This document shows positions 23,057 to 59,934 of a stretch of DNA of 64,000 bases, in pieces. The translations under genes were made by a program, and so were the position numbers. The notes under the pieces were generated by a model. The model searched no databases. It was not told where the DNA came from and saw nothing but the letters and a program-made list of their open reading frames with translations. The stretch comes from Syngnathus acus (lineage: Eukaryota > Chordata > Actinopteri > Syngnathiformes > Syngnathidae). Every line of letters starts with the position of its first letter. The first letter of the stretch is position 1. The DNA lies in assembly GCF_901709675.1 (NCBI RefSeq), contig NC_051088.1, positions 15,676,193-15,740,192 of the forward strand, given 5' to 3'.

Positions 23057-23578
23057 TTGACATGGATTTGGCACCTCTGACATTCAGGCGACGTGCCAAT
23101 CACCCGAGCCACCGCCCCTGATGCTTCCTGTCGCCTTTTGCTTTTACAATTGTCAGTGATTTTCTTTGAACGTTTTACACATCACGCAAGTCACACGACC
23201 AGCAAGCGGCATGGAGCTTAAAGCAAAAAGACTTGAAATCCGTAGGTACGTAAGAAAATGTGAAAAAATTGTAAATAATGTTTGTCGTTTTACTGTGAAA
23301 TGTGACTGGCAGTAAGTGGTGTTTAACCCTCCTGGATGTCAGGAACAGCAATAATGCTGCTAGGGCGTGCTAATTACCCTTTAGTGTCAAAACCGGGAAA
23401 AAGTCCCAATTAACATTAGATATCATTAACTCAATAAAAAGCAATATTTATAGATTACAATGATTCAGCCATAACAAATACGGCTTTTTATGTTATTTTC
23501 TTAAAAACAGGTGTATTATTTAACAGGGGGATTAACCACAAAAATGAAAAACTCATCAAACACTATTGCACATGTGTG

Positions 23579-23619
<41 letters not shown>

Positions 23620-23741
23620 TTTGGATTTCTGTTACTGTGAATCACCCCCCCCCCCCCCAACACACGCACACACAATGCATTTCAATGGCCCACAATTGTG
23701 AACATGTTTGTTAGTTGTGGGTCATCCTGGTCCCTATGAAA

Positions 23742-23802
23742 CTGGCAAGCCGGACCCAATACCATACCTGCGATTGGTACAGCATTGGTTCTGGCTTGCC
23801 AG
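23742..23802. repeat. 61-nt hairpin
   Basis: Arms of 19 nt (CTGGCAAGCC... at 23742-23760 and ...GGCTTGCCAG at 23784-23802) pair with two mismatches around a 23-nt loop. The size is in the pre-microRNA range, but nothing else supports an RNA gene; a decayed repeat is as likely. Confidence 0.45.
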
Positions 23803-24928
23803 ACAAGGGCCATACCCCCCACAAATACAGGGAGTCCACTTTAGACAAATAAACTGGTCACCAGTTAACATCAGGGCAGAAATAGAACACTTTACAGTTT
23901 CTCACAGGGCAGAGTATCTTTCTAGAGATTGGAAACACTATTCAATTCAGTATTTTTTTTATTATTTAAAAAATTTCCTGAATTTTAGATTTTTGTCTAT
24001 GTCATTGATATGAGGAAATATTGATATCATTACTTGGATGAGTAAGTGCATCAGTAAGTGCCATTGTTTAGTTTAAAATTGTACAATTCCTCCAACTTTT
24101 GCCTCTCAAAAGAAAACATCCTGACATCTATAGTCTATCATAAAAGCAAAGCCATTATCTTTGTGTTTAACCAAAATAATAAACTTCAAAATGCATAACT
24201 GATGAACATTCTGGATCTTATTTCAAATGTATCCAATTGCTGGGAATCTTTTGCATCTCATCGGTATTTGTGTATTTGCGTGAGGCAGACGTGCTAACCA
24301 CAAGAGAGGTGAATGTTGACACCGGAGTGTCACTTTCTTTCCCAATGTGGCGCCGCAGTCATCAACAAGGTGGATGACGGAGCCAAATATAAATGACTTG
24401 GCTGCTTCAAGTCAGCACTTTGAGGCACAAGATCCAAGGGGGAGGGGGGCTAAAACAGTGCTTTCTAAAAGAAGGCCAACAGCTGTCTTTCAACACCCGC
24501 AACCCCTTTTGCAGCCACTGTGTGCATGTTGAACATGTGTGGGAACACACACACACGCGCACACAAACACACACAGAGTTTGTGCCAAGTTGTGTATTGG
24601 AGGTGACACTACAGGTTGTATACGCAGTTTCCGTTGCAATGTGACACACGAGTCACACACAGAAGCATCACATTAGCGAGTGCGGCTAACAAGTCATGCT
24701 TAAGGCTATGTACGCGAGAACCAAGAACCGAGAAAGTCAAACACTTGTCGAGAAGATGGGCCACTTGGGGGGGGACCTTCAACAATGGGAATATGAGCTC
24801 TTACGTGACTGAGAAAACAAACAAAAAGCAAAACAAAACAGAAATCAAGAGACGCCATCAGGAAGCAACATAAGACCATGAAGCAGGCCCGCCACTATGA
24901 AGATGAAGAACATTCATCTTCATCATCC

Positions 24929-27900
24929 TCAGTCAGACTTCTTATCACCACTGGCCTGCAGACAAAAACAAAACAAAACAATCAGCGCCTCCTAAAGTGA
25001 CAAAAATAATACATAAAGCGATTTTTATTCACCAGACAAACAAAGTATTGCGTGGCAATTGTTAACTTTTGGTGCAACGTGAGATGCGTGCCGTCAGCCT
25101 ATGGAGCTTTATAGGCCACGACGTAGTGGAAAGGGAGGGAGACAGAAACAAAGAAGAAGAAAGAGATGGGAAGGTGGGGGGAGGGAAAAAAAAAAAAAAG
25201 TGCGTTTACAAGTAATTTGCTGTGCTCGTCCAACAGTCTGTCATATTCCACCGTCAGGTTGCCGGCTTGTTTCTTCATAGCCGAAACATCACCGTCACTC
25301 TTGCGAAGAGCTGTGAACACACGCACGCAACTTTATTAAAGGGCTCTTGTTTGAAGAAGAAAAAAAAACTTAAAGCAATCAGTCAATTCTATTACATTCG
25401 TAGAGTAAATCTCCCCACATCGCTAGCAAACCACTGAAAAATAAAATCAATATCACAAAAAATGCACAAAAATCCAAAAGCCATGCTCGCCATTGGCCGA
25501 GCAATATGTAGGTTGAGATGACAGCATGACAGATTCATCCCCAAAACAAACTGATTTCACCATATGCTGAAAATTCAGGTGCATAGTTGTGGACCTTTCG
25601 GGTATTGAGACATATTGGAACGCTTTAAAATTGTGAGGAGGAATAAAAAGCTTTATCCCAGCAAGAAATCCGAGAGCGTTCCTCCTGGCTACCTCACCTT
25701 TCCTGGTGGCATCCAGTTCATCCTTCAAAGTCTTTACTTCCTCCTTCAGAGCCTTGTTCTCCTCGTGGACTCCGCCTACTTTCTTCCCCGCCTCTGGCAC
25801 CTCCACACCAGCCTCACGGAGTTTCTGTCAAAAGGAGAGGGAGCCTTGGTCACTTTCGAAAGAGGCTGAAAAAAAGCAACAGGTGTTCTAACCAAACGGC
25901 CGAAAACATGTCATTGCGACGTGACGAGTACTTGATACTTTATCATCATCATCATCAAGTATCCTGACTGTGAAAGGAACAGTGAAGGCAACACAGTGAG
26001 TGACGAGAGCAGCTGAACAGCGACCGAGTTAAAGCAGCTGTCAACTTTGTCATCAGCTCACTTTTCCGTACCGACGTCATTGCGACTCTGCCCCGCCCAC
26101 CTTTGACTTCTTTTTGATCACAAAGTCCCAAAGCTCCCCCAAACTCACATCTTGCAGCATCTGATTTTCATCGATGAAGCTTTTGGCGGCGGTGCTGGCG
26201 CCCTCCGCTTGCTTCTTGAAGGCCTCGTTGGACGCCATCAGGGAGGCCTGCTGGGAAAGCAGAGTGGCCAGACGACGCAGCAACCTGCAAGCACGTGCAC
26301 ACATAAACTTTCAATCAAGATACCGTTCTCATGTCATGATTTGGTTGACTTCTAACAAAACGCGCAGATGGTTTAGACCAGAGGACCTGGCTTCAACGGA
26401 ACCCCATGTTTTCTGTGTCAGTTTGACGGCTTCAGCAGAGTGTGTGTGTGTGTCCGCGCTGTTCACTCCCTTTCAAAGGAATTGTGACAACTTTTCAGAA
26501 CAATAAAGGCTTGAAAATCATCAAGTTTTTTTACAATGTATCTTGGTGAGTAATGGGAGACGAAACAAGGAGCAGATTACGACGACATGACTGGCAAAGG
26601 TGAAGGCGAGCATGAATGTTACTCTAAAGAGCAAGAGCAAAAGTTACATTGATTTGCTACAAATCACATTTGTCACCGAGTTGAGAACCATGTTTTGCTG
26701 CATAGCAAATGACTTTAGAGCTTTTGTTTTGGGAAGGTTGTATGGATTTCGACAGTTTCACTTTCAAAAGGGTTAGTATCAATTTTCCACTCCATTTGAG
26801 AGGAAGGGCGTTTCACTTTGGCATTTGCGATTGCACACATTGCATTGCAGTACAGACCAAAGATGTGTGTGTGTGTGTGTCATCAGCTTATATTTAGTTA
26901 CACGTACACACACAGCTCAAGGTGTCAACACGTGGTGCTGGTGATGGAAAAGTAACATGACCGAACCTTGTCGTTTGTGTAAAGGACCTGATGGTACGTG
27001 AAAGGACAAACGAACCATGGCGGGTTCACCGTTACATTATCAAAAAGACCTTAAGAATAGGGAGGAAGTGACTCAGGATGACCAAATGTGGCCTCAGGGT
27101 CATTAACAGTCCGGAAATATCGATCAGCTGCTGACACTTTCCGCAGCTTGTGTCAGTACTAACATGGTAATCCACCAGTCACTGTCTATTACAGCACAGC
27201 CGGTCTGTGTGCGTGTGTGTCCATGTGTACGTGTGTGCATTGCCCCCTGCTGGTCACAGTGGCATTAAACAAAAAAAGAAAAAAACACATTCCAAAAGAT
27301 CCAAGCTTCCAAATGAGAAAGAATCACATACAAAAAGCAAAACATGTGAGGGAATGTTTGTGTTATTAGTATATTTTGTTTATTAGATTTTCACATTGGT
27401 CGATGTTTTCAATTTTGGACGCGAAATGTCGGGAAATCTTTGCCTCAGTTCTCCGACAAAGCTTCGGAAACCGACGTTAGTTGGCGTTATTGTTTAGCAG
27501 GTTTTAAACCGACTGTAGTCGTGCGTGGCGCGCTTTTGGAAAGCTGCCCCCGTGAGACCACAAGATCATGAGGGTTTCACGCTGAGAGTTGAGTTCATGT
27601 GATAACAACTGGGGGAAAAGAAAGCTAATGTATGGACGTTATATTTAAGAGGCTGGACGACAAGCAAGCTTAAACGCGGGGCCTCATGTAATGAACATAG
27701 CCATGTAATGCAACAGCAAACCAGCTCAACGTCCGCACATGCACAATGACATGGTACGGTACGGGTGCCTGTGTGCACACTGAGGACATTATTTCCAGGA
27801 CTTCTACCATGGGTAAGTACGTTTTGTGTTCAAATCGTGTTATTTTGTCATGTTTGATTTTATTTTGAGCTCATTATTTGTCTTTTTAATGTCCGACGTG

Positions 27901-28943
27901 TCAAGTACCGCAAACAGACGGAGCTGTTTATCTATTTGTAGCTCAGACTGCATTTCAAATGAGTTTAGACTGTGTTTAAAGTATAAACCAAGTTCTGCTC
28001 AGTTTTATACGGTGTTCAAATTGAATTTAAATTAGTTTTGGAATGTGTCTGTAAATCTTGTTGTGATGACTCGGGAAAGACAAGATGGACTCTGTGTGTG
28101 TGTGTGTGTGTGTGTTCTCACAGGCAAAGCAAGAGTGCGAATCCGGCGATATAAAGATTCCTCTGCGCTCTGAACAGTTTCATGTGAATGTGTTCAATGG
28201 CAGTGGGATTGTTGGTCAGATCCACCTTCTCCGTCACGCTGTACTTGCTCACCTCACGGAACGCATCTACACAACACAACAAAACAAACCGCACACCGAT
28301 ATGTGAATTCATCGGACACATCATGTATACACACAAACACAATTGCACACATACGGAAACTCACCAATGAGCAGGAAGACAAGGATAGCCATTGCCACTA
28401 GGAAGGAAGTATTACCATATAGGGCAATGGTTTGGACCAGCCGAGACCTAAAGACACTGCTCCATCTGCAAGCACGCACACACACAAGCACACACACTTT
28501 CAATGCCATGAACTAGAATTAAGAGAAGTGAATAGTGCTGTTTTGTAAGCAGAGTGATAATATTTCAATCAGAATCATAATTGTATATTGTTATCCTAAT
28601 GAATCATTGTAGTGGATCGTAGAGACTTTTAACACAATTGCACTGTGAATTGCATCGTAATGAATCCTATCACATAGGTAGTGAATAGTATTAAAGTGAA
28701 TCACAAAAAAGTGAATTGTAATCAGAGTGAATTTTACTGTAATATAGTGAATTGTAAAAAAAAAAAAAAAAAAAAAACAGTTTCATTCTCATTTGATTAT
28801 CGATTAGTTGTCAGTTAAATGTTGAATCCTGTTGTGTGTTCAAGCACGTACCTCTTGGCAGAAATGAACGGAATGCAGAGAAGGAGCACCAAGAAGACCT
28901 CCACATACAAGAAGGAGGCCACGGCCGTCCACTGGAGACTCAT
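24929..28943 (-). CDS. bcap31: B-cell receptor-associated protein 31 (BAP31), 7 coding exons
   Basis: ER membrane protein that acts as a sorting and quality-control chaperone for newly made membrane proteins and links ER to apoptosis signalling. Exons in transcript order: 28943-28852, 28465-28365, 28266-28122, 26284-26149, 25824-25698, 25310-25210, 24955-24929; 729 nt, 242 aa (human 246). The N-terminus MSLQWTAVASFLY, three membrane segments (about 7-27, 43-64, 102-116), the block IEHIHMKLFRAQRNLYIAGF and a coiled-coil tail from about residue 125 identify it. It is not BCAP29, whose C-terminal region differs. It ends KKSD, a dilysine ER-retrieval signal of the KKXX type. The AAVD caspase sites of mammalian BAP31 are not present. 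The first coding exon starts two bases after a 3' splice site, so the 5' leader is split. Confidence 0.96.
28091..28115. repeat. (GT)n at the bcap31 exon 3 donor
   Basis: A GT tract begins six bases beyond the exon 3 5' splice site. On the transcript it reads as CA repeats directly after GTGAGAA. Confidence 0.85.
28560..28750. repeat. Degenerate GTGAATTGTA-type repeat, bcap31 intron 1
   Basis: Recurring words GTGAATTGCATCGTAATGAA, GTGAATTGTAATCAGAGTGA and TAGTGAATTGTA at spacings of about 20-25 bp. The same family appears in several plxna3 introns. It is followed by a poly-A run at about 28757-28777. Confidence 0.5.
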
Positions 28944-29014
28944 CTCTGTGAAACACACACAGTCCATCTTTAACTTTCAATAGTCATCAATGTCTTTGTC
29001 TAAAGCTTATCTGA

Positions 29015-29600
29015 ATTCACTCAAAACTTGATTTTATCACACTGGAAACTTGATGTGAAATCATTAAAAACTCACTATAAATCTTGGCCAAATTTCTTTG
29101 AAATGCCATCTAAACCTGATTTAAATGCAGTGTAAACTTGATCTAAAACCATTTGAAACTCTAAAGTCACTCTACACTTGAAAGAAATGTATCTGAAACT
29201 CATTGAGAATACAATCTCAACCTGAAAGAAAAATATTTTGAGCCAGTATTTTGTTGTTGTTGTTGACAGGGGCTTAGGGGTGGATTGCAGATGTCGCATT
29301 TTCTAATTTGATGCCCCTTTGATGAATAATGGGTGCCACTTTTAAATTCTGCCTAAACTTGTTTTCAATTTGCTTGAACTTAACCGGACTAAAACTCATA
29401 TCAAACACTGACCAATTGTACTGCATGTTTAATAATTTAAATTCAAATTCTTCTAACATAGTGGACTCCGCCTACAGCATACAAGTCTGAACCTGATTGA
29501 AACTAAAATCAATCTCAGGGTAAAGTTTATATGAATGCAAGTCTAAAACTGATCAAAACTCAAATGAAACGCAATTTAATGAGCAAGATTACCCTGATGC
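29015..29600. repeat. Degenerate AAACTTGAT-type repeat, bcap31 leader intron
   Basis: More than ten loose returns of AAACTTGAT, AAACCTGATT, GAAACTCA and AATCTCA words at 20-30 bp intervals across about 580 bp. No frame is kept. It appears to be a very old simple tandem array. Confidence 0.45.
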
Positions 29601-29976
29601 TCATTCGAAAACTATTAAACCTAACCCGAATTAATTTCTAATTGGTCATCTATAGTGTTTTTGAAACATCTGTTCTTTTAAGCCCTAACTACACCAAAGC
29701 TAACAGTACTGAGCACTGCCTGCTAGCTAACTAAGTTGGATGGAAAACCACTAAACGCGTGCTCTTTATGTTCCATCGTACACACAAGCAGTTGTGATCA
29801 AATGTTCACCATGTTGTCCACGACTACGAACAGGTTTAAAATATGTACAGTATGTGCTGAGTTACACTGGAAAGGCGCCGTCTATCTACTGGAGAAGGGT
29901 GCAGGTAAAAACCCTAAACTAGCTCCACAGAAATTCGGTGGTAGAACACAATCAAAGAATAGTCCATGACACTCAC

Positions 29977-30140
29977 CTGCAGATGAATCACTAACACGTA
30001 CTATTAATAAGCCTAGTAAGTTGGCAAATATTCAACTTTGGACCTCTTGAAGCTTTGCGATTTCAGCTTGTTAGGTAGTCAACACGTTCTACTTCCGGGA
30101 AAAAAAATGCCTGAGTGTCCTGAAGTCGCCGTGTGATTGG
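29977..30140 (-). promoter_or_regulatory. Probable bcap31 non-coding first exon and promoter
   Basis: On the minus strand, CATCTGCAG is followed at 29976 by a strong 5' splice site GTGAGT. The coding exon's own 3' splice site sits two bases before its ATG, so a leader exon must exist and this is the best candidate. A minus-strand CCAAT (30136-30140 as ATTGG on +) would lie upstream. Exon start is not defined. Confidence 0.45.
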
Positions 30141-33100
30141 TTATATATGTAGAAATGGGCGGAGCTTCACCCGACAATAATAGTTGCCTTCACGTTGCAT
30201 CTATTGGAGAATTGCGTGGATGCCTTTTTAGTTTAATGCACACGTAACTACTAAGCTACTTCTAACTACTAAATACATATTTTCAATTGATCACTTATCT
30301 GTCGTGTTTACATTACGTCATCACGATTGCTCAAGCCATGACTGTCATGGGACTGAAGTTACTATAACATCCAACAGAGGGTACCACAGTCCACACATGC
30401 TTTATTAGCCTTTTTCGTATAGTACTCCAAACAAATGCCCCCTTAAAGTCATTACTTTATTCATTGCAAATCATTTAAAAAAATGAATAAATAAGTAAGT
30501 AGATAAACAATATATAAATAAATAAATAAATCTGGGTTTGCATCATGCGTAGTTCTTCTCTCCTTGTCTTAATTGAATCATCGTAATTGATGATTAAATC
30601 ATCGTAATTGTAAAGAACGTCATAGAAGTAGTCAAATAAAACGAGAAATAAAAACAATTATACATTTCTTTTTTGATTGGTTTAATGATTTTTAAAATGA
30701 TACTATAAAATAGTAAAATGAACAAACTTGAACATCATTTTTTAAGTAAAATGTATCACATAATTGCTTAACTGTAAGTAAGCAATAAAAGTAAAACAAC
30801 CATTTTTCCATATAAACCAGATATATATTTTTACGAATAATTTGGTTACTTCATTATTAATAATGCAATTAAAAATAGTAAAAGAAACAAAATAATTTAA
30901 CATTATTATTCATTTTATTTCAATTTAACATGATTGTTTTCATATTTTCATTCTTTAAGTGTGGAATCTTTGTCTCGTTTATAATTAAATACATTATTAA
31001 GAATTCAATTAAACATGAGATTTATAATTAAAGTAAACAATTTGACCATTTTACTCGTACATTTTAGCTTTTCATTGTAGTTTTATACTTCATCCACGAG
31101 TGAGCATGCCCATCGGCCCATTTTAAAAATCAAATGTGGCCCATAGCACAAAAAGTTTGGGCAACCCTAATCTACCCTGTGTGTGCGTGCGCGTGTGTGT
31201 ATGTGTGTGTGTGTGTGTGTGGTGGGGGGGTCTTTTATGTTTTTGTAGGACACATTTTGTTCAGCATGAAGCAGCAGCCATGTTGCTCCACTTTTATTTA
31301 GCTTGGCTTCTTTCCAAATCCCCCACCCCCTTCATAATCCGACACCCCCCAGAGTGCTGTTATCAGCAACATGCAGTACCCCAATCCTGGCAGTTCATTC
31401 TCAGGCTAATGTGGCTTTCTGTTGGAGGAGGGAGTGTGGATCTTGGGGGTGTCACGGTGCTTGATTCAAATGCTTAAGAAACCCCAGAAGGACACAGACA
31501 GGAGGAGACTCACGAACAAGCTAAGACTATGAGCCCTGATGGCCTTGTTTCTCCATTTCCAAGCAGTCTACCTATCATTTATTAAACATGGCAGCTGTCG
31601 TCATGTGAATGGCCACCACCCAATCATAAATGATGCACAAGACGGACCGGCTGGCTGTTGCCAGGCGGATTAACCCTGACAAACCCTGGCGGAAAGAAGC
31701 CAGTCGTTTCACTTGATTCCCTCGATAGCTTGGAAGTTTTTTACCCCCATATAAATATCAGCCCTCAGTGATGCCGTGGTGTTAAAGTACTGTGTGACTT
31801 CCTGTCCGAGTGAGGCAGCAGCATCAATTTCTGTCCAGACGTAATGTCATACTTCATAAAGGTTACCACGGTAACAGATTTGTTCCGTTGGGAGGATGAT
31901 GGTGACGTCGACATCCGAGCTCTCGGGTGCTTTCGGAACTACGTGCGGCCTCTCTGAAGACACCACTCAGTGAATTTCTTGACGCATCCCTCGCTCGTTG
32001 ACCATTTCTAGATTGGAGACTGTAGTGAAGAAAAGGAAAGTTGAAAGAGCGGGTCGTTGCTTCCAGGACTAGTGGAAATTGGCCTTTTCCCCTAACTGAA
32101 TTACAAAACAACGGTCTGCCCAATTTGGAAAGACTAAGGCTGTTTTCAAGGAATCCAATATCGAGAGGCAGTACCAGATGAAACGTGTAAACGACAAAGT
32201 GGAAAAGAACCCCATAAAAAATTAAAGCAATTGGAAGCTGAACGGTCAGCCCCCACAAATTGTCACCTCACCTCACCAAACCTGGCCTTCGATGGAAAAC
32301 GTTTGGGAACCCCTGCCCTACAGTATTTTGTTACATTTTTAAAGATGTGTTTAATTAAATACAAAAACATTAAAAAAAATTCACAATTCTGTTCCAATCC
32401 AATCCCTACTTCCGTGTTTGTGAGGACAGGGGCGGAGAGTCTTTCATTTGCTAGCGTGTTAGGATAAAGATTTTGCCATTGCTCTGTGGTCACAATGATT
32501 ATTCTGTGAAAGTTTTGGGCCAAATTAGTTATAACTACTACTATTGAACATACTCATACGGTGTATCATGATTTTATTGAAAAAAGAACCTCTTTAAGTA
32601 AAGTGATGAAAATGGATTATTTTGTAGTGGCACTACTTGCTGGACTGCTGGTGTGTAACTAACGTAACCATATTGCGCGTTAGAAAGCAAAGTTGCCAAC
32701 TTCTAATTTATAGGCAGAGTCAGGTGTAGTTTACACTTTAGTAATGATGTCACAAAGTTCAAACAAAGGCAATGGCGATGTAGAAAAAAGACACAGGCTA
32801 TTACATGGACATGGTGTTCATGGTTACATTTCAAAGTAAAAATCAAACAAGGCAATGCTATCAAACATGTTTTCACAAATAAACATGTTTTTCTCTTTTT
32901 TTTCTTCTTCTTCTGATGACATCATGGAAAATCCTACTGGTCATCAAGTGTATTGTCCAGGCAGAGTCGACTGCTTTTTGTGGTTGTTTCCTGACGTGAT
33001 GCCGACCGGACGCTCTTCTCGGGGTCAGAAATGAGTCACGAAACACGTCTCCGCCGATAGAACATTTGCACGGCAACACGAATAAGCGTGTCTGACCAAC

Positions 33101-33228
33101 ATCCCGTGAACGCCCTTATCACCGACAACAATGTCATCAACACCTGGTTGGTTGGCACCAATAATAAATAATGTGTAAACAATAATTTAAAATAAAAGTT
33201 TATCAATAAATACCCTTGTGTGCATGTG

Positions 33229-33605
33229 ATTTCAGTAAGTAGACCTGACCCCACAGCCACCCCATTAGCGTTTTCAGAATTAACTAACATTTTCAAGTCT
33301 GCTGATTTCAATTAGATGTCACTTGACCCAACAAAATAAACTAGCATTTTCATGCAGGAGATTTCAGGAATTAGACCTGAACCAACAGCACTAACATTTT
33401 CAGATTGTTGATTTCTGAAATTAGACTTGATCCAACAGCACAAACAACATGTTGATTTCAGTAATTAAATCTCATCCATCATGAACTCGAATTTTCAGGC
33501 TGTAGGTTTCAGTATTTGAACCTGGCCCAAACGTACTAGCTAACACTTTCAGCCTACTGAGTTAAGGAATAAGACCTGACCCAACATCTTGAACGATCAT
33601 TTTCA
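33229..33605. repeat. Decayed minisatellite, about seven units of 44-76 bp
   Basis: Units begin GATTTCAGTAAGTAGACCTG, GATTTCAATTAGATG, GATTTCAGGAATTAGACCTG, GATTTCTGAAATTAGACTTG, GATTTCAGTAATTAAA, GGTTTCAGTATTTGAACCTG and GAGTTAAGGAATAAGACCTG. Most continue ACCCAACAGCACTAACATTTTCAG-like. Divergence between units is high, so the array is old. Confidence 0.75.
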
Positions 33606-33628
33606 GTCTTTTGCTTCCTCCCGCACAT

Positions 33629-33629
33629 A

Positions 33630-33661
<32 letters not shown>

Positions 33662-33675
33662 CACACACATACACG
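33629..33675. repeat. (GCAC)n / (CA)n microsatellite
   Basis: GCAC units pass into CA units, directly after the decayed minisatellite. Confidence 0.85.
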
Positions 33676-34364
33676 CACACATACAAAACACAATACACAC
33701 ATGCACACAGTGGCGTTGGTCCAGTAGTGGCTTTCCTTCCTTCTCCTGGTGAAGAGCCAATCAGGAGCTTCCCCCACATGCCAAGTGTAAACGTCATTGT
33801 TTTGTCTCTTTAATTCTACTTTACAATGTCATTGAATTGACTCCATTTCAGCTTCGATCTTTGATCTCGGCTCTGGTTGGAGTCTTTTCCAATTTTTGTT
33901 CTGGTCTTAGTTCCGGTCTTTACATGGCACTGTTCGCTGGGCAAAGTATTGGCATCATGGCGTTCTGGAAAAAAGGGCGAGGCTGGCGCCGGAATGTTCC
34001 GCAAGTTGGTACAGTCCAGAGTCGTCAGAGGGTGGGGCAGTAAACACTAAAGAGTTCTCCCAGCCAATCAAACGTCAACGTGGTTGACCAATGAGGGATG
34101 AGGGGACACAGCTGTGGTCGGTCAGCAGGCGCGGCGTGATTGGATGTTCACTTCCCGGTAGCTAATTTTCCCGGCTGTGGTTATTTACATGGTGTCGAGG
34201 TCCGTCGCCCCGTTTCGCTCTCGAAGATAATTCCACATATGGGTCCCAGCCCGTCGCTTAGCAAATAAATAGCAAATTCATTGATTGATTGGTGCAGTTC
34301 AGAAAAATAAAATAAAATAAATCAGACCCCCTCCCTCAGTTAGCAGGCGTCTTGATTCGCCTAC

Positions 34365-58638
<24,274 letters not shown>

Positions 58639-58688
58639 GGTGGGAGATGGACCAGACGGGAAAGGAAGGAGGGCTCAACAGGTCATGA
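58639..58688 (-). other. plxna3: plxna3 5' untranslated part of first coding exon
   Basis: On the minus strand a T-rich tract and TTTGCAG end at 58689, a good 3' splice site 50 bp before the ATG. The leader is therefore split and the promoter lies further right, perhaps outside the window. Confidence 0.6.
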
Positions 58689-59934
58689 CTGCAAAAAAAA
58701 GAAAAACAAGATTGCCGGCATTAGTAGCAGTGACAGTGAGCAATCATAAAAAAACATTCAACTCAATGTAATAGGGTCCACCCAGACTGTTCACCCTTTA
58801 TGCTTCTTTTACATCAGAATTTGTTGTATATGTGACTAAAAACCTCCTCACGGGTGGTAAATACATACTACACAAATAACAAGTGTGACTGCAGGTTGAT
58901 GGATGGTCAAATGAAATTGAAGAGCACTTCAGAAACACACACACAGGTCCATCTGCTCGACCCCTCCTCTCTGGGGTTCCCCTCGGCCCGGCAGGCTAAT
59001 TAGTTAATGTGCTGATCTTTCACTGCTTTCTTGGGCTTCAGTGTGTGCGCCTGTGTGTGCGCTGCCATGACTGCTGCGCTGGACTAAAACTTTATTAAGG
59101 TGGCATGGTGGTGGATTCCGTCTCATTAACCACTAATCATCTCGACGGCGATGCAAGCAAGCGGGAAGCAACGCCGTACATATGCTAACTAGCGCATCAG
59201 CTAAGATGATAAGCTTGCTAGCTTGTGGCTTGTTTCTGCATCTGTTCCTTATGCTTTAATCCAGAGGTTGGCCTGGGCAAACTTTAATGCTCAATTAGAC
59301 ATTTTAGAAATGAGACCAGGTCATTAAAAAATATTTTTTTTTTAATGGTATTATTTAATACCATTATAATATATTTAATCATGCATATGTGTAATAACTG
59401 CTAAGAATCATGTCATTTTGGCCATTTTTGAAGCGCAAACTGTTAAAAAAAAGATGTTTTTACAGTGATCTTATTGTTTGGAAGTCCTGGCAACTGTTGC
59501 TATAGCATCAGTAAGCAAGAGAATGACAAAGGTCAACAAATGAGACCCACACAATACAAGCACATCAGTACAACACTGGCTGCTTGGCTGTGATTGGCGA
59601 CTTGACTTTGTGGAACATGACTTTCAACACACCAGTTAGTGTGAGAAGTGAGTGTCAGGTGTTCAAATTTGTGAACTTGTTCCAGCTTGCAGGGCTTTCC
59701 TTGCACACAAAATACATTTAGCCAATATTCAGGTTAAGGTCCAAATTTCGGGCAACCTAAACATTGGGAATAACATTGGGCGTTACCGCTGCATTTGAAC
59801 GAACAATTGCACTAACGTTGTGATGCAAATATCATTTATAGAAAATAATGTGAAAACATCATGGAGAAATCAATGTATTCAAGTTGGGCTCGCGATGGTG
59901 AGGATGACGCGCTTACAACGACGTACTTCCATCT

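Larger units (their letters stand above)
22269..24928. other. Convergent intergenic region slc6a8 / bcap31
   Basis: The two genes point at each other, so this interval should contain both 3' untranslated regions. On the minus strand an AATAAA equivalent lies at 23958-23963, about 970 bp beyond the bcap31 stop. The interval holds two inverted repeats (separate entries) and a (TA)n tract at about 23587-23614, but no coding exon that I can recognise. Confidence 0.6.
30141..34364. other. Intergenic DNA between bcap31 and plxna3
   Basis: No conserved exon recognised. In mammals ABCD1 lies near BCAP31, but no ABC-transporter motif is visible here. Very AT-rich from about 30460 to 31090. Words such as AAAAAGTTTGGGCAACCC near 31150 are interspersed-repeat tails. 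The right part should contain the plxna3 3' untranslated region. A minus-strand ATTAAA (33809-33814 as TTTAAT) is one possible polyadenylation signal, about 550 bp past the stop. TCT-GGTC rich degenerate sequence lies at 33850-33920. Confidence 0.5.

Noticed and set aside
24929-28943. BCAP29 instead of BCAP31
   Set aside because: The block VTEKVDLTNNPTAIEHIHMK and the C-terminal KK-X-X end follow BCAP31. BCAP29 has a different loop and tail.
30141-34364. A hidden ABCD1 between bcap31 and plxna3
   Set aside because: No Walker A, signature or other conserved ABC-transporter stretch was visible in any frame; the open frame at 31863-32258 matches nothing known.
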